This document shows positions 1 to 4,173 of a DNA stretch of 5,567 bases, in pieces. Position numbers and translations under genes: made by a program. The stretch lies in contig SLIC01000072.1 in NCBI GenBank assembly GCA_007135845.1, positions 1 through 5,567 of the forward strand, written 5' to 3'. Numbering within the stretch: position 1 is the first letter of the stretch; every line of letters starts with the position of its first letter. Under the pieces are notes generated by a model. It was not told the DNA's origin. It saw only the letters and a program-made list of their open reading frames with translations, and made no database searches. Origin of the DNA: Candidatus Brevefilum sp. Its GTDB lineage: Bacteria; Chloroflexota; Anaerolineae; Anaerolineales; Anaerolineaceae.

Positions 1-342
1 GTGGTCCCGGTGGTGGGTGACCTGGGGAAGGGTAAGACTGCGCTGACTGTTCAGGTTGAGACTGCTGATGGGGATGCTTACACAGTTGAAATCGCCCCGG
101 GGGACTTCAGGCGTTTAGATCTTGCAGCAGGGGAATCGGCTGTGTTGGAATTGATCCCACATCCCAAAATCAATGTCGGCTTGGGTGGAAGCGGCCGGGG
201 TGGGCGTATAAGGGTCACTGCTGGTTTGATCGGTGTTGTCATCGACGCCCGGGGACGCCCCTTGCGGCATGTTGTTGATCGAACGGCGCATGTTGAAGCG
301 CAGAGGGAGTGGCTGCAGGTGTTAGGTGGAGAAAGCGCATGA
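1..342 (+). CDS. C-terminal end of a MutL/GlmL-like (glutamate mutase L family) protein, 5' truncated
   Basis: The reading frame is open from the first base to a TGA at 340-342, giving 113 residues. The GTG at base 1 is probably an internal Val codon, because the frame is open at the edge and the fragment looks like the tail of a larger protein. The visible part is a beta-rich segment (residues 5-53, with alternating hydrophobic strands), a Gly-rich stretch (59-69) and the motif GLIGVVIDARGRPL (75-88), then a short polar helix. From memory, this resembles the C-terminal extension of the long MutL/GlmL-like ASKHA-fold proteins of Chloroflexota and Actinobacteria, which are named after the accessory protein of adenosylcobalamin-dependent glutamate mutase. 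The ATPase domain itself would lie upstream, outside the window, so this cannot be checked here. The next gene starts 43 nt downstream on the same strand and probably belongs to the same operon. Coding is very likely; the family name is moderately supported. Confidence 0.6.
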   Translation: MVPVVGDLGKGKTALTVQVETADGDAYTVEIAPGDFRRLDLAAGESAVLELIPHPKINVGLGGSGRGGRIRVTAGLIGVVIDARGRPLRHVVDRTAHVEAQREWLQVLGGESA

Positions 343-374
343 TGGGTAATTGCTGGGACCGTCCTGTCAGGTTT

Positions 375-380
375 GGAGGG
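375..380 (+). promoter_or_regulatory. Ribosome binding site that decides the start of the barrel-sandwich/KOW gene
   Basis: GGAGGG at 375-380 is a strong Shine-Dalgarno sequence, 5 nt before ATG 386. It favours that ATG over the in-frame TTG at 350, which has no such element and would add 12 residues unlike the rest of the protein. A second ATG at 382 is in another frame. Confidence 0.75.
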
Positions 381-385
381 CATGC

Positions 386-1444
386 ATGCTGCTAGATGTT
401 ATTCGAACGGGGTTGGTGATGAAGGTCCAACGTGAACGGCGCCTCTCTGTGCGTGGGGAAGTTTTGGTCAATGAAGGTCAGGAAGTGCACCCTGACGACC
501 TGGTTGCTGAAACACACCTGCCGGGAGAAATCATGATGGTGGATCTTGCCCGAGGTTTGGATATTGATCCGATGGATGTAGGGCACTGCCTGGTGCGTCA
601 GCCAGGTGAAGTCCTGATGGAAGATGATGTCATCGCCCAGTTTGACGGTGCGTTAACCCGGGTGGTCAGGACGCCAGTGAGCGGACGGTTCGTCTGCGTT
701 CACCAAGGTTTGGCGGTGTTGGAGGTTTCTCAGGAAGCAATCCAGGTGAAAGCCGGTATACCAGGCGTTGTTGAGGCAATTCTTCCAGAATATGGGGCAA
801 TGATTGCCACCACCGGGCTTTTGATGCAGGGGGTTTGGGGAAATGGTGGTGTGGGAGAAGGTAAATTAACTGTGATTGAAGAGTCCTGGTCAGCCCCGTT
901 GGAAAAGTCAAAGATCGCTGCTGTTGAAAACGGGCAGGTGGTTGCGGCTGGGCAATGTTTTGATGAAGCGGTCTTACATGGTTTGGCGGAAGCGGGTGCA
1001 GCGGGTGTGATAATGGGCGTTTTAGCGCCTGGGTTGATCTCGATTGCGGCTGCGCTTGCGCAGCTGCCAATGATTGTTATTCAAGGTTTTGGGCATCTGC
1101 CTGCAGACCGATCGATCCTGGAGATGTTGAACGCCCATGCAGATGAAATGGTGTGTGTTCATGCAGTCGCTGCCAATCGTCTGGCTGGGGTTCGACCGGA
1201 AGTGATTGTTCCACAACCAGGTGCGGCAGACTCTGCAGACTCAAGCCTCCTGGCAGAGGTTGCCGTTGGACAGCGGGTGCGGTTGTACTCTGGTAGGGCG
1301 ATTGGTAAATCTGGCAAGGTGCTGGCTTTTGTTGATGAACCACCGCAGTTTGAAAGCGGTTTAAAGTTTACTGCCGTGGTTGTTGAGCTTGATGATGGGG
1401 AAAAGATCACAGTTCCGCAACAAAACCTGGTGATCCTGGGCTAG
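386..1444 (+). CDS. Uncharacterised protein with barrel-sandwich (lipoyl/biotinyl-like) segments and a C-terminal KOW-like segment
   Basis: This 352-residue protein, starting at ATG 386 behind GGAGGG, has no signal peptide or membrane segment and should be cytoplasmic. Residues 18-48 (GEVLVNEGQEVHPDDLVAE) and 69-102 (PGEVLMEDDVIAQ, then TPVSG) are two copies of the Gly-x-Val-x-x-Gly-(D/E)-x-V pattern of barrel-sandwich hybrid domains. A third turn-rich part (123-165) contains GIPGVVEAILPEYG. No lipoyl or biotinyl Lys motif (DKA or MKM) is present, so it is probably not a swinging-arm carrier. Residues 176-277 form an alpha/beta unit with AGAAGVIMGV (203-212), VIQGFGHLPA (231-240) and RPEVIVPQP (270-278). 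Residues 292-315 (VGQRVRLYSG...GKSGKV) plus ITVPQQNLVIL (341-351) look like a KOW/SH3-like barrel. I recall similar proteins of unknown function encoded beside MutL-like genes in Chloroflexota and some Firmicutes. The context suggests a partner of the upstream product, perhaps in a cobalamin-dependent mutase system, but this is inference; the function is unknown. Confidence 0.85.
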   Translation: MLLDVIRTGLVMKVQRERRLSVRGEVLVNEGQEVHPDDLVAETHLPGEIMMVDLARGLDIDPMDVGHCLVRQPGEVLMEDDVIAQFDGALTRVVRTPVSGRFVCVHQGLAVLEVSQEAIQVKAGIPGVVEAILPEYGAMIATTGLLMQGVWGNGGVGEGKLTVIEESWSAPLEKSKIAAVENGQVVAAGQCFDEAVLHGLAEAGAAGVIMGVLAPGLISIAAALAQLPMIVIQGFGHLPADRSILEMLNAHADEMVCVHAVAANRLAGVRPEVIVPQPGAADSADSSLLAEVAVGQRVRLYSGRAIGKSGKVLAFVDEPPQFESGLKFTAVVVELDDGEKITVPQQNLVILG

Positions 1445-1677
1445 ACACCTGATCAAAATGCCGGTTTTTCGCATTATCGTTGGGTAGTTGTAGGTATTTG
1501 GGGTGACCCTTGCTGCTGGTGAGGGATCGGCAGGCTAAACCTGCGGTGTATTCAGCCATAACGGGTCGTTGTGCCTGAAATGAGTACCTGTGTTTCCATC
1601 CAGTTTCCATTTTCGTCCAATTTTTTGCTTTGATTACCCCTAGTTATTTTATTGTCTGCTAAGGTAGAATAAGGTGC
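1445..1677. other. Gene-free spacer with a small hairpin, no clear terminator
   Basis: These 233 nt separate the 352-residue unknown protein from the lipoprotein gene. No credible ORF, tRNA or recognised riboswitch is visible on either strand. The best inverted repeat is GCAGG-CTAAA-CCTGC at 1530-1544 (5-bp stem, 5-nt loop). It is not followed by a T-run, so it is not a canonical intrinsic terminator. A weaker AATGC/GCATT pair lies at 1457-1475. The last 60 nt are T/A-rich and contain the probable promoter of the next gene. Confidence 0.4.
1665..1670 (+). promoter_or_regulatory. Candidate -10 box (TAGAAT) of the lipoprotein gene
   Basis: TAGAAT is preceded by GG and ends 7 nt before ATG 1678, so initiation at the usual distance would fall at or next to the start codon. 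No good -35 lies 16-18 nt upstream; an AT-rich TTATTT at 1644-1649 is spaced too closely (15 nt). A short purine element, AAGGTG (1671-1676), lies only 1 nt from the ATG and is poorly placed for a Shine-Dalgarno site, although the AAGG at 1661-1664 or 1671-1674 could contribute weakly. Confidence 0.4.
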
Positions 1678-2736
1678 ATGTTTAAAGGTAGTGATAACTT
1701 CAGTATCAAATTTGTTTTGTTGTTTGGGTTGGTTTTGGTTTTGGCATTGGCTGCCTGTACGCCAGGGATTACCGAAACAGAAGAACCAATAACAGCACCT
1801 GAAACCGAAACACCCGCGACAGAAGCGCCTGAAATCCAGGAAACCCCGCTGGCACCAGTCGGTCCCCCGACGGTTTTGATTGTGTCCGGTGATGGATATG
1901 ATCGGTCTGTGTTTTCCCGATTAGAAAGCCTGGTTGAAGCAAAAGCGGCAGATGCTGGGCTGCAGCTGGTGGTACTGGAGGGGATCACACCAGAGATGAT
2001 CACGCCAGAAGTCCAGGTAGTGATTGGTGTGGGAGCCAATCTCGATATAAACGGGCTGGCTATGAGTTCTCCGGCTGTGCAATTTTTAGCAATAGGCGAT
2101 GCTACTACGAATGTGGCGAACAATGTGAGTTTGATTGGTGACCCTGCCAACGATATGCGACAGCAAGCGTTTATTGCTAGTTATCTAACGGCATTGGTCT
2201 CAAGGGATTATAAAATTGCTGCTTTACTGCCCTCCGATCATCCTGACTTGGATGTATTGGGTGAAAGCTATATTCTCGGTGGGCGGTATTATTGCGGCAT
2301 TTGTCAACCATTATTTCCACCTTACAATGCCTTTCCACAATGGCGTGGTTTAGATTCAGAACCTGGAGAGGGTGCATTCCGCCCAATGCTCACCAATCTT
2401 TTTGATATCGGTGTGGACGTTGTTTATGTGCACCAGGATTTGGCTGAACCTGACCTCTTCGTGTACTTGAATGAGTTGGGGATTAAGGCGATCGGTGATC
2501 GATCCCCGGATATGCTTAGAAATAATTGGGTTGCAACAGTGACTGTGGATCCTGTGCCAGCCTTACAAGAGCTCTGGCCAGATTTGCTCGCCGGTAATCC
2601 AGGGGTTCAAAAATCTGCTGGGATTCGGTTGATCGATGTAGAAATGGGATTGATTTCTGAAGGCCGAATTCGCTTTTTTAACGAGGTGGCTGCAGAGCTG
2701 CAGGCCGGCATGATCGCGATTGAAATTGTCCCTTAA
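1678..2736 (+). CDS. Lipoprotein with a BMP/PnrA-like type I substrate-binding fold
   Basis: This 352-residue protein starts with a lipoprotein signal peptide: Lys4 and Lys11, a hydrophobic core (12-25) and the lipobox Leu24-Ala-Ala-Cys27. Cys27 should be lipidated and hold the protein at the outer face of the membrane. A Thr/Pro/Glu-rich linker (28-63) follows. The mature domain begins with a beta strand (TVLIVSGDGYD, 65-75) and has a Rossmann-like alternation: VQVVIGVGA (112-120), VQFLAIGD (134-141), a helix with AFIASYLTALVS (164-175), YKIAALLPSD (178-187) and DIGVDVVYVHQD (243-254). The order IGD...NV...ND-rich loop...AF.A.YL.AL resembles BMP/PnrA binding proteins of ABC transporters, whose known members bind nucleosides. 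No permease or ATPase gene adjoins it, so the ligand and an ABC role are inference. A Cys206-Gly-Ile-Cys209 motif is unusual. The start is the only one that gives an intact signal peptide. The gene converges on the minus-strand sugar transferase and their stop codons overlap. Confidence 0.85.
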   Translation: MFKGSDNFSIKFVLLFGLVLVLALAACTPGITETEEPITAPETETPATEAPEIQETPLAPVGPPTVLIVSGDGYDRSVFSRLESLVEAKAADAGLQLVVLEGITPEMITPEVQVVIGVGANLDINGLAMSSPAVQFLAIGDATTNVANNVSLIGDPANDMRQQAFIASYLTALVSRDYKIAALLPSDHPDLDVLGESYILGGRYYCGICQPLFPPYNAFPQWRGLDSEPGEGAFRPMLTNLFDIGVDVVYVHQDLAEPDLFVYLNELGIKAIGDRSPDMLRNNWVATVTVDPVPALQELWPDLLAGNPGVQKSAGIRLIDVEMGLISEGRIRFFNEVAAELQAGMIAIEIVP

Positions 2737-3404
2737 CCATTCGATGTAAGGGGGTTTGATTCATCCTCCGTTCCTGGGGGATTACCGGTAAAGGGTTCAG
2801 CCGTTGCCTGACCAGGTTGAGAGATCCCTTCCCGACGAATGACTTTTACAACACTTTGAAAAATAATTTTTATATCCAACCACAATGACCAATTGTCAAC
2901 ATACCAGACATCCAGGTTGAATTTCTCTTGCCAGTTGATTGCATTGCGGCCGTGGATTTGCGCCCAGCCAGTTATGCCGGGTAAAACCTGATGCCTGCGA
3001 GATTGTGTGGAATTGTAAAGTGGTAAATATTCCACCAGTAATGGCCGAGGACCGACTAAACTCATTTCGCCTTTGAGGACATTGATCAGTTCCGGGAGTT
3101 CGTCCAGGCTGGAGGCACGCAAGAAACGTCCCAGCTTTGTCAGCCGGTGTGCATCCGGCAAGGGATTGCCTTGCTTATCGAGCAGATTGCGCATGGTCCT
3201 GAATTTGTAGATTGTAAAGATTTCACCCTTCAGACCTGGCCGCTGTTGTCGAAAAAGAATGGGGACACCATGCCAGAAAGCTACCAGGATGCCGATGATG
3301 ATGAAAACGGGTGCAAGGAGGATCAACGCGATAAGCGACAAAAAAATATCCATCAATCTTTTGATGAAAGGAATATTTTCAGGAAACAATTTTAATGTTA
3401 TCAT
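2733..3404 (-). CDS. PglC/WbaP-type bacterial sugar transferase (undecaprenyl-phosphate sugar-phosphate transferase)
   Basis: This 223-residue protein is a monotopic phosphoglycosyl transferase of the Bac_transf family (PF02397). It moves a sugar phosphate from a nucleotide sugar to polyprenyl phosphate at the inner face of the membrane, the first step of exopolysaccharide, O-antigen or glycoprotein glycan synthesis. A basic/amphipathic start (KRLMDIF, 15-21) leads into one hydrophobic segment (20-44) with Pro32, matching the re-entrant helix of PglC. Family motifs follow: FRQQRPG (51-57), IYKFRTM (65-71), RASSLDELPELINVLKGEMS (96-115) holding the Asp101-Glu102 catalytic pair, LVGPRP (116-121), GITGWAQIHGRN (143-154) and WYVDNWSLWLDI (167-178). 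The end has GISQPGQAT...FTG (193-207), also a family feature, then a polar tail (208-223). The length is near the usual 200 residues. It lacks the extra membrane helices of WbaP-like long forms. The sugar specificity cannot be read. No other glycan gene is in the window. The start at 3404 lacks a Shine-Dalgarno site; Met18 (ATG at 3353) is the alternative. Confidence 0.93.
   Translation of the reverse strand: MITLKLFPENIPFIKRLMDIFLSLIALILLAPVFIIIGILVAFWHGVPILFRQQRPGLKGEIFTIYKFRTMRNLLDKQGNPLPDAHRLTKLGRFLRASSLDELPELINVLKGEMSLVGPRPLLVEYLPLYNSTQSRRHQVLPGITGWAQIHGRNAINWQEKFNLDVWYVDNWSLWLDIKIIFQSVVKVIRREGISQPGQATAEPFTGNPPGTEDESNPLTSNG
3376..3404 (+). promoter_or_regulatory. Weak candidate promoter (TTTTCA-N17-TATCAT) for the two-component operon
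   Basis: TTTTCA (3376-3381) and TATCAT (3399-3404) are 17 nt apart and match the consensus boxes at 4 and 5 of 6 positions. The transcript would start near 3411 and carry a leader of about 74 nt ahead of the response regulator. The -35 lies inside the start of the sugar transferase gene, so the divergent promoters would overlap. The AT-rich background makes this tentative. Confidence 0.25.
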
Positions 3405-3430
3405 TATATAAATTGTACCAAATATGTAAA
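3403..3430 (-). promoter_or_regulatory. Candidate sigma-70 promoter (TTTACA-N16-TATAAT) overlapping the sugar transferase start
   Basis: On the minus strand TTTACA (3430-3425) is separated by 16 nt from a perfect TATAAT (3408-3403). Its -10 box overlaps the ATG at 3404, so a transcript from it would begin near 3396, inside the assigned gene, and would imply translation from Met18. The region is AT-rich, so chance matches are possible. Confidence 0.4.
3412..3420 (-). promoter_or_regulatory. Candidate extended -10 element (TGGTACAAT) for a leaderless sugar transferase transcript
   Basis: On the minus strand TGGTACAAT fits the extended -10 pattern TGnTAnnnT and ends 7 nt before the ATG at 3404, which puts the transcription start at the start codon. 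There is no good -35 at 17-18 nt, which extended -10 promoters tolerate, and no Shine-Dalgarno sequence before the ATG. Confidence 0.4.
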
Positions 3431-3437
3431 ATATGAT
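3420..3437 (+). repeat. Tandem direct repeat AAATATG, 9-nt period, in the divergent promoter region
   Basis: AAATATGTA at 3420-3428 is followed directly by AAATATGAT at 3429-3437, with the first seven bases identical. OmpR-family regulators usually bind direct repeats at roughly one helical turn, so this pair, located between the sugar transferase and response regulator genes, is a possible operator for the adjacent regulator. AT-rich sequence can produce such repeats by chance. Confidence 0.3.
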
Positions 3438-3472
3438 CGATTTCCGTTGAAAAAATTACACCTTGTGAGAAG

Positions 3473-3478
3473 AAAGGA
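3473..3478 (+). promoter_or_regulatory. Ribosome binding site of the response regulator gene
   Basis: AAAGGA lies 6 nt before ATG 3485, a normal Shine-Dalgarno placement that fixes the start just ahead of the canonical N-terminal beta strand. Confidence 0.7.
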
Positions 3479-3484
3479 ATTAAG

Positions 3485-4165
3485 ATGGATGAGAGAATCT
3501 TGATCATTGAAGATGATGAGGAAATCCTGCGGGTGTTAAACAGGGTTCTGACTTATGAGGGTTACATCGTCGATACTGCCCTGACCGGGAAAGCCGGACT
3601 CACCCTGGCGGGAGAACAGCGCCCTGACCTGGTGATTTTGGATTTGATGCTGCCAAATATAGATGGTTTGGATGTCTGCCGCCGCTTACAAAAGATGGGC
3701 AACCAGCCGATCCTGATCCTGACCGCAAAGGATACCCTGGAAGACCAAGTTAAAGGATTGGATACCGGTGCAGATGATTATATGGTTAAGCCCTTTGAAA
3801 TTGATGAGCTTCTGGCAAGGATCCGTGCTTTACTTCGCAGGACAGCGGCTGACAGAATAAAAATCCTGGCATTTGAGGACTTGACCTTGGACAGCAGCTC
3901 TCGCCGGGCAAAACGCGGTGACCGTGAAATTGTGCTGACAGCTAAAGAGTACGATTTGCTTGACCTGTTCATGCGTCACCCGAGGCATGTCATGACCCGT
4001 GAGGTGATTTTTGAGAAGGTATGGGATTATGACTTTGGCGGTGAAAGCAATGTGCTGGACGTCTACATCCGCTACCTGCGTCAGAAATTGGAAGCTGAGG
4101 GTGAGCCTCGATTGATCTACACCGTGCGCGGTGTGGGATATGTGTTAAGAGAGCCTCAACCGTAA
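3485..4165 (+). CDS. OmpR/PhoB-family two-component response regulator
   Basis: This 226-residue cytoplasmic DNA-binding regulator has the full length of the family. The receiver domain (residues 4-118) holds the acidic pocket Asp10-Asp11, the phosphoacceptor Asp53 in LVILDLMLP, the switch Thr80 in ILILTAKD, and Tyr99 and Lys102 in DDYMVKPF. A short linker (119-127) leads to a winged-helix domain (128-223). That domain contains [16 protein letters not shown] (151-166), the recognition-helix region with [15 protein letters not shown] and the closing wing [10 protein letters not shown] (214-223). All catalytic residues are intact, so it should be phosphorylated by the histidine kinase encoded 8 nt downstream and then bind direct-repeat DNA. 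Overall it resembles the MprA/PhoP-like actinobacterial and Chloroflexota regulators, but the stimulus and targets cannot be read. It is divergent from the sugar transferase gene across 80 nt; regulation of that gene is possible but only inferred from position. Confidence 0.96.
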   Translation: MDERILIIEDDEEILRVLNRVLTYEGYIVDTALTGKAGLTLAGEQRPDLVILDLMLPNIDGLDVCRRLQKMGNQPILILTAKDTLEDQVKGLDTGADDYMVKPFEIDELLARIRALLRRTAADRIKILAFEDLTLDSSSRRAKRGDREIVLTAKEYDLLDLFMRHPRHVMTREVIFEKVWDYDFGGESNVLDVYIRYLRQKLEAEGEPRLIYTVRGVGYVLREPQP

Positions 4166-4173
4166 AGCCGTAA

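Noticed and set aside
350..385. TTG at 350 as the start of the 352-residue unknown protein (12 extra residues)
   Set aside because: ATG 386 has GGAGGG 5 nt upstream, while TTG 350 has no ribosome binding site and the added residues do not resemble the rest of the protein.
666..1410. Several minus-strand open frames opposite the 352-residue unknown gene
   Set aside because: Their translations are rich in His, Gln, Pro and Arg without domain features, typical of antisense shadows of coding sequence.
1457..1475. AATGC/GCATT inverted repeat after the TAG at 1442-1444 as an intrinsic terminator
   Set aside because: The stem is only 5 bp and weak, its T-run lies in the loop rather than after the stem, and no T-tract follows.
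1499..1560. Possible structured RNA or riboswitch in the G-rich part of the 1445-1677 spacer
   Set aside because: No known riboswitch core or tRNA arms can be matched; only a 5-bp hairpin (1530-1544) is clear.
1659..2150. Long minus-strand open frame opposite the lipoprotein gene (163 codons)
   Set aside because: It is antisense to a well-supported lipoprotein gene, is Ser/Thr/Pro low-complexity, and has no domain or ribosome binding site.
3147..3395. Plus-strand open frame opposite the sugar transferase start
   Set aside because: It is antisense to conserved transferase motifs and its product has no recognisable feature.
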